A DNA stretch of 17,642 nt from CAYTUI01 sp964441335. GTDB lineage: Bacteria; Patescibacteriota; Patescibacteriia; UBA1558; 2-01-FULL-52-15. The position numbers and the translations under genes were made by a program. The stretch is from assembly GCA_964441335.1 (NCBI GenBank), contig CAYTUI010000031.1:1-17642 (forward strand). The letters run 5' to 3'. Below, one piece after another: positions 1 to 7,553 of this stretch; the first letter of the stretch is position 1; each line of letters starts with the position of its first letter. The notes beneath the pieces were generated by a model that was given only the letters and a program-made list of their open reading frames with translations, ran no database searches and was not told the origin of the DNA.

Positions 1-140
1 GCCTAACATAGAAAATTAAACCCTAAATTATAATTCCTAAATCCTAAACAATGTTCAAACTCTAATTTCTAATGTTTAAACTATTTTGGTTTTATTATTT
101 AAATATTAAAATTTGTTTAGAGTTTAGAACTTAGGATTTA
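1..140. repeat. Degenerate CCTAAA-type array, in both orientations
   Basis: The first part reads as irregular CCTAAA/TCCTAAA units. After an A/T-rich centre the second part reads as their approximate reverse complement (TTTAGAGTTTAGAACTTAGG near 115-135). The two halves therefore form a degenerate inverted arrangement 3' of the minus-strand gene that ends at 145. No ORF or canonical terminator is visible. The motif matches, in looser form, the arrays before several start codons in this window. Confidence 0.5.
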
Positions 141-144
141 TGAT

Positions 145-1947
145 TTACTCTACAACTGTCCCCAAATCCCCACTCTTTGTGCTAACCACCTGCGAACTTC
201 GAAGATTACCAGCCGTTGTCCGAAACTCACTGGTTCCTGACGCCACTACTGATGACTGATTAATTAAAGTCACCACCTGACCTAAATCATCTTTCGTCGG
301 CGTTAGCAGAATCTCAAAAGTTGCCTGTAAAGGTAACAACAGGGTGGAAAAATCATTCAGCTGCCAAGAGACGCGGCGTAAAGATTCATCATAAGTAAAC
401 TCGCCTTCATCAACAGTCCCGTCTGAAGAAAATTCCACATTAGGCGGCAAAAAAGCCGAGACATTAACGCTGGCAAAATCGTTATTGCCGTTATCCAGCG
501 ACCAGACTATCAAATATTTAGTTTTTTGACCGACTTCTGGCGGCAACTGTCCACTGCCAACCTGCTGACCGCCGAGATTATAATAAGCACCCTGTCTAAA
601 TGATAAACCATCGCCAACAGATACCATAATTAACGGCGAGGTTTGCTGCCAGCCGTTTAAGCCGTCTAGAGTTACTTGTGCCACATTGTCTACCGACACT
701 TTGCCTTGTTGTTCGGCTTTAGTAATAGCAACTGACCACTGGAAAGTTTGTTGCTGACCGGCTGTCATATTAGCCAGAACGTCATTAGACGCTTTATCAA
801 AAATTACTTTATTATCTTCTAAACGCCCACTGCCCTGCCAGCTACTTAAATCTAAGATTGACGAGTCCATTAGCACTGACGCCCGCACATCCGATAAATC
901 CGAGCCGGAATTATTAGTCAAACTTAATTCGTAATTTAAAGTTTCTCCCCAATCTGATTGAAAATCCTTATTGCGACCGTTAATCTTCAGATCAATACTA
1001 AAATTTGGACTGACCAAAGACATCTTCTTAACAGCTTTCATCAATCGTCTAACCTGTTCATCTTTTACTTGACCAATCTCCATTATCCAATCCTGATTAC
1101 CGGTAGCATCGTTAAAAATTTTGCCTTTGGCAGTAACAGTTATCTCTTCTCCCGCCTTTAAGTCACCCTTCCAAGAACCTTCGGTCAATGCCGGTTCCAA
1201 ACTAGTTACTTCCATATCCGGCGGTAAAGTCAAATCAGCCTGCAAACCCGTTAACGTTTCCTGCGTAATATTCTTAAAGACAGCTTTCAGTTCAACCTCC
1301 TGACCGGCTAAGACTTTATCAGGCGAAGTTACCGCTAAATCAATTTTCGTGTCAGTTATCTTTGTTGTCACCACCTGTTTGACTTGAAAATCCGAACTAA
1401 AATTTTCCGGCTGATAAGACAAACGGAAAATTATTTGCTGATCCTGATCCTTCAAGCCAACCAACTGACCCTTGATTTTAAAATCAGCTTCCTGACCGGC
1501 CGGCAAATCAGGCAATTTCCAGGTGGTCGCACCCTGATCCGCAGGCTCGGTTGTCGACTGATCAAAATAAAAACCATCAGGCCATTGGACCGATAATTCC
1601 ACTTTGGTTAAAGGCACTTGGTCGTTATTTTTATAGGTTATATCATAGCTAACCTCGTCACCAGAGACAGCCTGCTCTGTACCTTTGACAGTCATCTCGG
1701 CGCTCTGACCCTGAAAACTCGGGAACTGCTGATTCCAATAGTAATAACCTGTCACCGAGGCGGCAAATAGTAAAGCCAAAAAGAAAATCAAACCCCAATG
1801 ATTCTTTTTTTTCTTCCTGGTAAAAACGCGATACTCGGCCGGCACGTTCTTTCTGATCCGCCTGCTAGACTGCTTGTTCCTTAAATTAACGGTATGAGGG
1901 CGACCGTTTGAATTTTTATTTGACCCGATTTGATGAGTAGTGAACAT
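145..1947 (-). CDS. Membrane-anchored protein with tandem Ig-like/DUF11-like repeats
   Basis: 600 aa. Residues 1-50 are basic and presumably cytoplasmic (KKKK just before the membrane), one hydrophobic segment spans about 51-70, and the rest is predicted to lie outside. The outer part is beta-rich, with roughly four repeats (about 85-195, 203-310, 320-430 and 455-580). Each carries phrases such as 'GDEVSYDITYKNN', 'AGQEVELKAVFKN' and 'GETLNYELSLTNN', typical of DUF11/CARDB-like Ig folds, followed by a 'LPPxVEF'-like strand. There is no LPxTG or other sorting signal, so it is anchored by its N-terminal helix. A cell-envelope structural or adhesive role is inferred; no enzymatic motif is seen. 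The ATG at 1947 is preceded on its own strand by a CCTAA array rather than a Shine-Dalgarno. It lies 169 bases downstream of recO in the same direction. Confidence 0.75.
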   Translation of the reverse strand: MFTTHQIGSNKNSNGRPHTVNLRNKQSSRRIRKNVPAEYRVFTRKKKKNHWGLIFFLALLFAASVTGYYYWNQQFPSFQGQSAEMTVKGTEQAVSGDEVSYDITYKNNDQVPLTKVELSVQWPDGFYFDQSTTEPADQGATTWKLPDLPAGQEADFKIKGQLVGLKDQDQQIIFRLSYQPENFSSDFQVKQVVTTKITDTKIDLAVTSPDKVLAGQEVELKAVFKNITQETLTGLQADLTLPPDMEVTSLEPALTEGSWKGDLKAGEEITVTAKGKIFNDATGNQDWIMEIGQVKDEQVRRLMKAVKKMSLVSPNFSIDLKINGRNKDFQSDWGETLNYELSLTNNSGSDLSDVRASVLMDSSILDLSSWQGSGRLEDNKVIFDKASNDVLANMTAGQQQTFQWSVAITKAEQQGKVSVDNVAQVTLDGLNGWQQTSPLIMVSVGDGLSFRQGAYYNLGGQQVGSGQLPPEVGQKTKYLIVWSLDNGNNDFASVNVSAFLPPNVEFSSDGTVDEGEFTYDESLRRVSWQLNDFSTLLLPLQATFEILLTPTKDDLGQVVTLINQSSVVASGTSEFRTTAGNLRSSQVVSTKSGDLGTVVE

Positions 1948-1949
1948 AA

Positions 1950-1992
1950 ATTAGGGATTAGGAGTTAGGTACTAGGTGTTAGGGATTAGGGA
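1950..1992 (-). repeat. CCTAA array directly before the 145-1947 start codon
   Basis: On the coding strand this reads as CCTAAC/CCTAATC units up to 3 bases before the ATG. The plus strand is TTAGGGATTAGGAGTTAGG-like, with GG/GGG tracts, so the template strand could in principle form a G-quadruplex. No Shine-Dalgarno is present. Confidence 0.65.
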
Positions 1993-1995
1993 TTT

Positions 1996-2055
1996 CGCCC
2001 AGCCCTCGGCCATGAGCTCGGGCCGAATGGAGGGCGATCGGCCTTTGGCCGAAGG
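1996..2055. repeat. Nested GC-rich hairpin element
   Basis: An outer stem TCGCCC/GGGCGA encloses a TCGGC/GCCGA hairpin, followed at once by a perfect TCGGCC-TTT-GGCCGA hairpin. No T-run follows on either strand, so it is not a textbook terminator. It lies between recO and the downstream membrane-protein gene. Confidence 0.5.
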
Positions 2056-2072
2056 GATTCGGATTTAGAAAA

Positions 2073-2112
2073 AGCTTCGCCTCATTCCTCATTACACATT
2101 ACTCATTACTAA
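2073..2112. repeat. CATTACTCATTAC-type short array
   Basis: Imperfect tandem units of the type CATTCCTCATTACACATTAC and CATTACTAATAAC lie immediately after the recO stop. This is low-complexity intergenic sequence, distinct from the CCTAA and CTACTGG families. Confidence 0.45.
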
Positions 2113-2116
2113 TAAC

Positions 2117-2854
2117 TCAAATAAACCTCAGCAGCTCCAGCGATCTCAACGGTTGTTCCAAAATATCCTGATAATAATACTGACTCAAAGTTGCCCACTG
2201 ATTGCCGAAATCATATTGTTTGCCTTGCTTAATAATGTCGCGCCAATCATTAAGGTCCAAAACTTGCTGTAAAAAAATCAGTAATCTGGGATCAAGACTT
2301 AAAGCAGAATCGCAATGTAAAGCACAAACAAAGCCTCGCTGGCTTCGGTAAAACATTTGTTTACCTTCTTCTACTGTACCACAAATACTGCAACGATAAA
2401 AATCAGGCTGCCATCCGGCGCAGGCCAAAATCTTCCACAAAAAAATACGTGTCGCCACCACTTTGTCAGCTGGACTAAGCTTAGTATCTGCTAATAATTC
2501 CAACGCCTCCGAAACTAATTGGTATTCGTGTCTGGCTTCCTGTCCGGCAACATTAATTCTTAAAACCAGCTCGGCCACCGCCGAAGCCAGTGATAATGAC
2601 AAAAGATTCTGTCGAATATTTATGTTACTATCCAAGATATCAACGCCGGCTAAATGATCGTGACGGCCACGGCCAATCATTAATCTAATTCTGCTAAAAG
2701 GCGACATATGACCGGCCATCTTACTGCTGCTGCGGCCGGCACTTTTCAGTAAAATTTTCAGCTTACCTTCTTGCGGAGTCAAAATGTAATACAAACGATC
2801 AGCCTCCCGCCAAGGCCTTTCCTGCAAAACAATGGCCTCTGTTTTTAAGGACAT
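2117..2854 (-). CDS. recO: DNA repair protein RecO
   Basis: 245 aa, the usual RecO length. The N-terminal OB-fold is clear (residues 1-75, opening 'MSLKTEAIVLQERPWREADR' and followed by 'LTPQEGKLKILLKSAGR'). A helical region follows, then a four-cysteine zinc site at C155-x2-C158 and C177-x3-C181. RecO works with RecR, and in some bacteria RecF, to load RecA on SSB-coated single-stranded DNA and to anneal strands during gap repair. The ATG overlaps the last base of the ileS stop (TAATG), so translation is probably coupled to ileS and the two share a transcript. Pairing of recO with a tRNA synthetase is presumably a matter of gene order rather than function. Confidence 0.93.
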   Translation of the reverse strand: MSLKTEAIVLQERPWREADRLYYILTPQEGKLKILLKSAGRSSSKMAGHMSPFSRIRLMIGRGRHDHLAGVDILDSNINIRQNLLSLSLASAVAELVLRINVAGQEARHEYQLVSEALELLADTKLSPADKVVATRIFLWKILACAGWQPDFYRCSICGTVEEGKQMFYRSQRGFVCALHCDSALSLDPRLLIFLQQVLDLNDWRDIIKQGKQYDFGNQWATLSQYYYQDILEQPLRSLELLRFI

Positions 2855-5718
2855 TAATTTTCCAAACTTATAACAATAAGCTGATCATCAATTTTAGCTT
2901 CCAACTGCTGACCCGAAGTCACACCGGATTTCCAAGGTTTACTGATAGTCGCTTTAGCTAAATTTTCATTTTGCGCCTGAATTAATTTATCCAAAATAGT
3001 GCTGTCAGTTTGATAAATAATCTGTACCTGATCCTGCGGCGTTAATTTAGCCTGTTTGCGTAAAGTATTAGCCTGTCGTACTAATTCGCGTATTGTCCCC
3101 TCGTTCTTCAGTTCTTCCGTCAACTCCACATTAAGCGCTACCTGACCCTCATCGGCTGGCATCCAAGGACTACCTTGAGGTAAATCTGTAACCACTTCAA
3201 CATTTTGAACATTTATCTCCTCTTTCAAAACTTCCAATAATTCAGCTGATAATTTTACTTTAATTGTGGCCGCAGCTAAAGGCTGACGTATTTTAAGACC
3301 TGCCTGCGCCCGAACAGCGTGTGCCGCTTCTACAATCTTACGCAATATCTGCATCTGACGGAGTAAATCAACGTCCGCAGAGCGCTTTTGGGCAACCGGC
3401 CAATCTGACAAATGAACAGACTGCTGCTCGGAAATCTTCAGTTCTTGCCAAAGGTTTTCGGCCGAAAAAGGTGCAAACGGCGCCAGTAGTTGACTCAAAG
3501 TCTTTAAAACATAAGCTAAAGTTCCTATGGCCTGTTGCTTTGTTTCCGGTTCTTTAAAACGTCCACGGCTGCGTCTAATATACCAGGTGGATAATTCATT
3601 AATATAATCAGCTAACCGACGGGCCGCTTCTGTCACCCGATAATTATCTAAATCTGCTGTCACTTCTTCAATAACCTGATTAGTCAATTCCACTATCCAG
3701 CGATCCATAACATCAGTAGAGTCAACCGGCTGAAAATTAACTTTCTCGTCTCTGGCAAAAGTCTGATAAAAAGTTGTGATATTCCCCAGCAACATAAAAA
3801 CTTTGCGCACCACATCCAGCAGTTGTCGTTCATCAAATCTTTTGGCCTCACCCGGCTGTGACACTGTATATAAGAAGAAGCGTAAAGCATCGGCCCCATG
3901 TTTATCCATAATGGCATGTGGCTCTACGATATTACCTTTTGATTTGGACATCTTCCGTCCTTGTGCGTCGTTTATATGTCCTAAACAAATGACATTTTTA
4001 TAGCTGGTACCTTTTTTCAGAAACGTTGATACGGCCAAAAGTGTAAAAAACCAACCTCTGGTCTGATCTATCGCTTCGCTGATAAAATCCGCCGGATATG
4101 CTTCACCACTATCAATCTTCTCTTCATCTTCAAAAGGATAATGATATTGCGCGAAGGGCATAGAACCGGAATCAAACCAAGCATCCAAAACTTCCGGAGT
4201 GCGTCTCATTTCGCCACCGCAGTTACAAACAAAAGTCACCTCATCAATATAAGGCTTATGAAGATCTTCCAGTTCCACTCCAAGTTCAGCTAAACTGCCA
4301 ATGCATTTCTGCTTGTGACATTTTTGACATATCCAAACTGGCAACGGCGTACCCCAATACCTTTCACGGGAAACGGCCCAATCTTTAACACCATTAAGCC
4401 ATTCGCCGAAGCGTCCCTGTTTAATATGCGCCGGCACCCAATTTATTTGTTCAGCGTTTTTGAGCAATTGTTTTTGCACTTTGGTGGTTGCTAAAAACCA
4501 AGAATCTTTGGCGTAATACAACAGAGGCGTGTCGCAACGCCAGCAAAACGGATAATCATGCTCGTACATTTCCTCTTTAAAGAGACTGCCGCGTTTCTTT
4601 AAATAACCCAACAAACCTTTTTGCGTATTCTCGGCTTTAACAAACTGCCCGGCAAAATCCTTAACGTTGCTTAAAAATTTGCCGTCCAATCCCACTGTAT
4701 GTTGTTGCGGCAAACCAATTTGTAAACCCAGCTCATAATCTTCAATACCATACATCACGGCGGTGTGAACAATGCCGGTACCGTCTTCGGTCGTGACAAA
4801 ATTAGCTGGCACAACCTCCCAGGCTATTTTATCGCTCTTATCAATCGCGCCCTCAAACAGGGGTTGATATTTAGTGCCAACCAAATCTTTACCGGTTGTT
4901 TGAGCTAAAACTTTTTTATCTCCCTGACCCAAGACTTTTTCAACCAAGGCGCTGGCCAAGATATAATTCTCTCCGTTAAAGGTAACCCGATCATATTTAA
5001 TATTGGCGTCAACTGCCAAAGCCACATTACCCGGTAAAGTCCAGGGAGTTGTTGTCCAGGATAAAATGTAGTCACCCTTTTTTACCGGACCATGATCTTC
5101 GGTCACCAAAAATTTTAAATAAACAGAATTTTCCTTTACCGATTTATAACCTTGCGCAACTTCATGTGAAGACAAAGCTGTTTCACAACGCGGGCAATGC
5201 GGCACTACTTTGAAACCTTGGTAGACTAAACCCTGATCCCAGATATTTTTGAAAACCCACCATAAGGATTCAATATACTTGGTTTCATAAGTAACGTAAG
5301 GATTGCTCATGTCCAGCCAATAACCCATCCGTTTGGTCAAAATTTCCCAATCTTTTATATACTGCCAAACCGACTCCTGACATTTTTTATTAAACGCCTC
5401 AACACCGTATTTTGCAATATCCGGTTTGCCTGACAAACCCAAAGCTTTTTCCACCTGAATTTCCACCGGCAAGCCCTGTGTATCCCAGCCGGCTTTACGT
5501 TCTACGTGATATCCTTGCATGGTTCTAAAACGCGCATACAAATCTTTAAAAGCTCGTGCCAAAACATGATGAATACCCGGCTTTCCATTGGCAGTTGGTG
5601 GGCCTTCAAAAAAAACAAAATTACCTTTGGGCGAATCCTTGGCCAAAGACTTCTCAAAAATCTTCTGATCATCCCAGAAGGATAGTATGTCTTCTTCGCG
5701 CTTTGATTGGTTGTTCAT
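2854..5718 (-). CDS. ileS: Isoleucyl-tRNA synthetase, type 2 (IleRS2-like), GIHH motif
   Basis: 954 aa class Ia synthetase that charges tRNA-Ile and hydrolyses mischarged valine. Visible in order: the ATP-binding motif at residues 48-51, which reads G-I-H-H instead of H-x-G-H; the CP1 editing domain with 'TTTPWTLPGN' (222-231) and 'GTGIVH' (313-318); zinc-binding cysteines (C464, C467, C498, C500); 'DAWFDSGS' (512-519); KMSKS at 589-593; a helical anticodon-binding domain; and an IleRS2-type C-terminal region without the Cys-rich finger of type-1 enzymes. Type-2 enzymes are known to be less sensitive to mupirocin, and the swapped GxHH form has been described as hyper-resistant; resistance here is inferred. 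After 'GTGIVHTA' the sequence is VMYGIEDYE rather than the more usual PAFGEDD. The coding-strand leader is a CCTAA array with no Shine-Dalgarno. It heads the ileS-recO unit. Confidence 0.97.
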   Translation of the reverse strand: MNNQSKREEDILSFWDDQKIFEKSLAKDSPKGNFVFFEGPPTANGKPGIHHVLARAFKDLYARFRTMQGYHVERKAGWDTQGLPVEIQVEKALGLSGKPDIAKYGVEAFNKKCQESVWQYIKDWEILTKRMGYWLDMSNPYVTYETKYIESLWWVFKNIWDQGLVYQGFKVVPHCPRCETALSSHEVAQGYKSVKENSVYLKFLVTEDHGPVKKGDYILSWTTTPWTLPGNVALAVDANIKYDRVTFNGENYILASALVEKVLGQGDKKVLAQTTGKDLVGTKYQPLFEGAIDKSDKIAWEVVPANFVTTEDGTGIVHTAVMYGIEDYELGLQIGLPQQHTVGLDGKFLSNVKDFAGQFVKAENTQKGLLGYLKKRGSLFKEEMYEHDYPFCWRCDTPLLYYAKDSWFLATTKVQKQLLKNAEQINWVPAHIKQGRFGEWLNGVKDWAVSRERYWGTPLPVWICQKCHKQKCIGSLAELGVELEDLHKPYIDEVTFVCNCGGEMRRTPEVLDAWFDSGSMPFAQYHYPFEDEEKIDSGEAYPADFISEAIDQTRGWFFTLLAVSTFLKKGTSYKNVICLGHINDAQGRKMSKSKGNIVEPHAIMDKHGADALRFFLYTVSQPGEAKRFDERQLLDVVRKVFMLLGNITTFYQTFARDEKVNFQPVDSTDVMDRWIVELTNQVIEEVTADLDNYRVTEAARRLADYINELSTWYIRRSRGRFKEPETKQQAIGTLAYVLKTLSQLLAPFAPFSAENLWQELKISEQQSVHLSDWPVAQKRSADVDLLRQMQILRKIVEAAHAVRAQAGLKIRQPLAAATIKVKLSAELLEVLKEEINVQNVEVVTDLPQGSPWMPADEGQVALNVELTEELKNEGTIRELVRQANTLRKQAKLTPQDQVQIIYQTDSTILDKLIQAQNENLAKATISKPWKSGVTSGQQLEAKIDDQLIVISLEN

Positions 5719-5723
5719 TGATC

Positions 5724-5760
5724 TGGGGATTAGGAATTAGGAGTTAGGATATTAGGGTAA
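5724..5760 (-). repeat. CCTAA array in the ileS leader
   Basis: On the ileS coding strand this reads ACCCTAATATCCTAACTCC, then further CCTAAT units, ending about 5 bases before the ATG at 5718. It has the same orientation relative to the gene as the arrays before the 145-1947 gene, rpmI and rplT. Confidence 0.65.
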
Positions 5761-5779
5761 AGGTAAAAGCTTATTTGCG

Positions 5780-5846
5780 ACCCCGAACGTAGTCCTCGAG
5801 CGAAGTCCCGCAATGCGGGATGGAGTCGAGAGGCGTAGTGAGGGGG
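5780..5846. repeat. TCGAGCGAA-family nested hairpin
   Basis: A perfect inner hairpin TCCCGC-AAT-GCGGGA is enclosed by CTCGA/TCGAG arms (5794-5833) and by outer CCCC/GGGG arms. The conserved frame, TCGAGCGAA then variable stem then AGTCGAGA, recurs at 10768-10814 with a different inner stem. This suggests a dispersed palindromic element. Confidence 0.55.
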
Positions 5847-6119
5847 AAGCAATCTCTAATTGGTATTTTTCGCTGTGGTCGGCTGATTCACAAACACCGC
5901 AAGACCCAATCATAATAAAAACCCCCGATAAAATCAACCCTGCGTCCGTCCTAGAAAAACACCGAATACAAACGATCCCAAAGTTTTTTACCGTGGTCAG
6001 CGCGCCGCCCGGGATAGTAAAACCTGTTTTCCCGTTTACCGGCCGTAGCATGGAAGGTCGGTACACGATTCCGACGGCGGCGCGCCGTATATTGACTGCT
6101 CAAATTAACAAATCTCATA
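5847..6119. other. No supported gene; structured GC-rich segment near 6000-6085
   Basis: Open frames exist on both strands (plus 5813-6127, minus 5752-6066), but neither has recognisable domains, and they start in or run through the hairpin element. Most of the stretch is featureless. The exception is 6000-6085: GCGCGCCGCC pairs exactly with GGCGGCGCGC. Inside are a hairpin at 6010-6034 (CGGGA/TCCCG) and one at 6037-6063 (TACCGGCC/GGTCGGTA, one wobble). Together they form a possible three-way junction about 35 bases past the MerR stop. Confidence 0.45.
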
Positions 6120-6356
6120 TTATTTAAATATCTTTTTTATTTCCTCAATTGTTAATCGGCGGTCTTGCTGAAGCTTGACAATGGCAGACAAGCGTTTAAG
6201 GGCTACATTTTCTCTATACAAACGATACCCACCGGGACTGCGCGTCGCGGCAGGCAAAATCCCCTCGTTGGTATAGTAGTTGATCGTGGACGGCAAAACC
6301 TGAAATTTTTTGGCTAACTGGCCAATCTTGACCAACTTTTCCCCACTCTGCTTCAT
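6120..6356 (-). CDS. Small MerR-family transcriptional regulator
   Basis: 78 aa consisting almost only of the winged helix-turn-helix of the MerR family. 'KIGQLAKKFQVLPSTINYYTNEGILP' is the HTH plus the start of the wing, 'GGYRLYRE' is the wing, and 'RLTIEEIKKIF' ends the domain. The effector-binding and long dimerisation helix of full-length MerR proteins are missing, so it resembles stand-alone MerR-like DNA-binding proteins (HTH_17/excisionase-like). The start is uncertain. The ATG at 6356 is preceded by a promoter so close that the mRNA would be nearly leaderless. An in-frame TTG shortly downstream, preceded by GGGGA, would give a protein starting directly at 'VKIGQLA'. No target gene is adjacent. 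Base composition matches the AT-rich host, not the cassette next to it. Confidence 0.8.
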   Translation of the reverse strand: MKQSGEKLVKIGQLAKKFQVLPSTINYYTNEGILPAATRSPGGYRLYRENVALKRLSAIVKLQQDRRLTIEEIKKIFK

Positions 6357-6363
6357 TGGGTAT

Positions 6364-6392
6364 ATTATATCTAAATAACCATAAAGTGTAAA
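6364..6392 (-). promoter_or_regulatory. Promoter of the MerR-type gene
   Basis: On the minus strand: TTTACA (6392-6387), 17-base spacer, TATAAT (6369-6364). The ATG at 6356 is only 7 bases after the -10, so transcription should start at or within a base or two of the start codon. The spacer is 17 bases, not the 19-20 typical of MerR-activated promoters. Confidence 0.7.
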
Positions 6393-6427
6393 GCATTACT
6401 TTTTACTTCATGGTTAGTAATAAAAAT

Positions 6428-6456
6428 ATCGGGAGGTACATGACGTACCTCCCGAT
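6428..6456 (-). terminator. Intrinsic terminator of the ParB-like cassette
   Basis: Perfect 12-bp stem (ATCGGGAGGTAC with GTACCTCCCGAT) and a 5-base loop. On the minus strand it is followed by ATATTTTTATTA. It starts 9 bases after the stop of the 6466-7272 gene. Confidence 0.85.
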
Positions 6457-6465
6457 GTCGGTCCG

Positions 6466-7272
6466 CTAGGCGCTGGCCTTCTTGCCGGTCTTCTTCACGC
6501 TCTTGCCGGCTTCGGTGACTTCGAACCGCCGCTCCCAGTCAGCCAGCAATCTGGCGTGCCGTCGCTGCAGATCTTTCAGATGGGCGGCAATCGCCCGGAC
6601 CTGCTGCGGGGTGACGTCCCCGTCTTCGCACTTCTCCAACAAACCCTTGAACAGGGCGGTGTTCCGCAGTCCCAGCGATCTGTAGGTACTGGTGAGACCC
6701 CTCTGAATCTGCTCCACACCGTTCTTGGTCTTGCGCCGCCGTCCCGACATGGTCTCCTTGAGCTTTTCGGGTTCCACATCGTACTGCTCCGCAGCCTTGG
6801 CCACGGTCAGGCCACCATCAGTCACAGCGGCGACAGCCCTCTGCATCTGGGCGCGAGCAGACTTGGACTGGATCTCACCAACGTAGCGCCTGGCCAGACC
6901 CTTGGGAAGACCCAGGATTTCCCCAATCCTGGCCTTGGCGACACCATGTTGCAGGAGCAACATCACCGTGTGCTCGGTATCGCTGGTACTGGGTGGCAGG
7001 GCGCCACCGACGTTCGCCTTGTAGGCCATCGCGATAAGCGCGACTTCAGCCTCGATCTCCGCGTGGCTGAGGAAGTCGTGAGCCTCGATCCGATGCCTTC
7101 CATCAATTACCACATAGTCCTCGGTGATCTTGATGGGCGGCAGAACAACCCCGTTCTCCAGCAGTTGCGCGAAATCCAGAATACGATCCGAATTGAGCGC
7201 CTGACGAACGAACAGGTTGATCTTCAAGCTTGCGATAGCCACCATCGTTGTGGCAGCCTTTTTGCTTACCAT
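6466..7272 (-). CDS. ParB-like (ParB/Srx-fold) DNA-binding protein
   Basis: 268 aa. Residues about 12-80 form a ParB/sulfiredoxin-like domain with 'PPIKITEDYVVIDGRHRIEA', where DGRHRIEA (57-64) matches the family's GxRRxxA-type motif. A helix-turn-helix follows at about 112-130 ('VAKARIGEILGLPKGLARRY') and a second HTH-like stretch at 155-175 ('LTVAKAAEQYDVEPEKLKET'). The C-terminal part is helical and ends in a Lys-rich tail. Such proteins occur in chromosome/plasmid partition and as accessory DNA-binding or nuclease-like proteins on mobile elements. No ParA is present, so partition is not established. Start: ATG at 7272 with AAGGAG 11 bases upstream. Codon use is G+C-rich (a sample line, 6481-6540, is 38/60 G+C against 22/60 for a host line in argS), which suggests transfer. 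It is last in a three-gene unit. Confidence 0.8.
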   Translation of the reverse strand: MVSKKAATTMVAIASLKINLFVRQALNSDRILDFAQLLENGVVLPPIKITEDYVVIDGRHRIEAHDFLSHAEIEAEVALIAMAYKANVGGALPPSTSDTEHTVMLLLQHGVAKARIGEILGLPKGLARRYVGEIQSKSARAQMQRAVAAVTDGGLTVAKAAEQYDVEPEKLKETMSGRRRKTKNGVEQIQRGLTSTYRSLGLRNTALFKGLLEKCEDGDVTPQQVRAIAAHLKDLQRRHARLLADWERRFEVTEAGKSVKKTGKKASA

Positions 7273-7304
7273 GTGCTATCTGCTCCTTCTTTCTTTGCTG
7301 GTTG

Positions 7305-7553
7305 CTACTGGCTTTGCTCATCGGACGGTTGCATGAACCGTGCCTCCAAAGCGCGCCAGCCTTTTTTCCATTTCCTCACCCTGGTCAGCATGACACAGAT
7401 ACCGGGCACGGGCATCTCACTCTCCTTCCAGACGTCTGGCAGGAGGGAAAAAGTAACCGAACCCAGCTCTTCACAGACGGAAACAGCGAACAGACCTTTC
7501 CGACCTCGGTCAACCTCAATGACCTCGGCCTGATACACCTTGTTATCTGCCAC
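7305..7553 (-). CDS. Small OB-fold-like protein of the cassette
   Basis: 82 aa, not assigned to a named family. Alternating beta strands ('YQAEVIEVD', 'LFAVSVCEELGSVTFSL', 'GICVMLTRVRKWKKGWRALEARF') suggest a small OB-fold, like cold-shock or S1-type nucleic-acid binding proteins; this is inferred from pattern only. The start is GTG at 7553, chosen because AGGAG lies 5 bases upstream. The gene overlaps the 3' end of the preceding HTH gene by 11 bases, which implies translational coupling. It lies between the HTH protein and the ParB-like protein and shares their G+C-rich composition. Confidence 0.65.
   Translation of the reverse strand: MADNKVYQAEVIEVDRGRKGLFAVSVCEELGSVTFSLLPDVWKESEMPVPGICVMLTRVRKWKKGWRALEARFMQPSDEQSQ

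Noticed and set aside
5752..6127. Two overlapping open frames of about 104 codons on opposite strands between ileS and the MerR gene
   Set aside because: Both run through palindromic elements and have no recognisable domain, RBS or promoter. Too weak to call, though a degraded gene cannot be excluded.
6556..7533. 325-codon plus-strand open frame opposite the ParB-like and OB-fold-like genes
   Set aside because: It is a by-product of G+C-rich codons on the other strand: no domain and no promoter. The minus-strand frames have clear domains, RBSs and a terminator.
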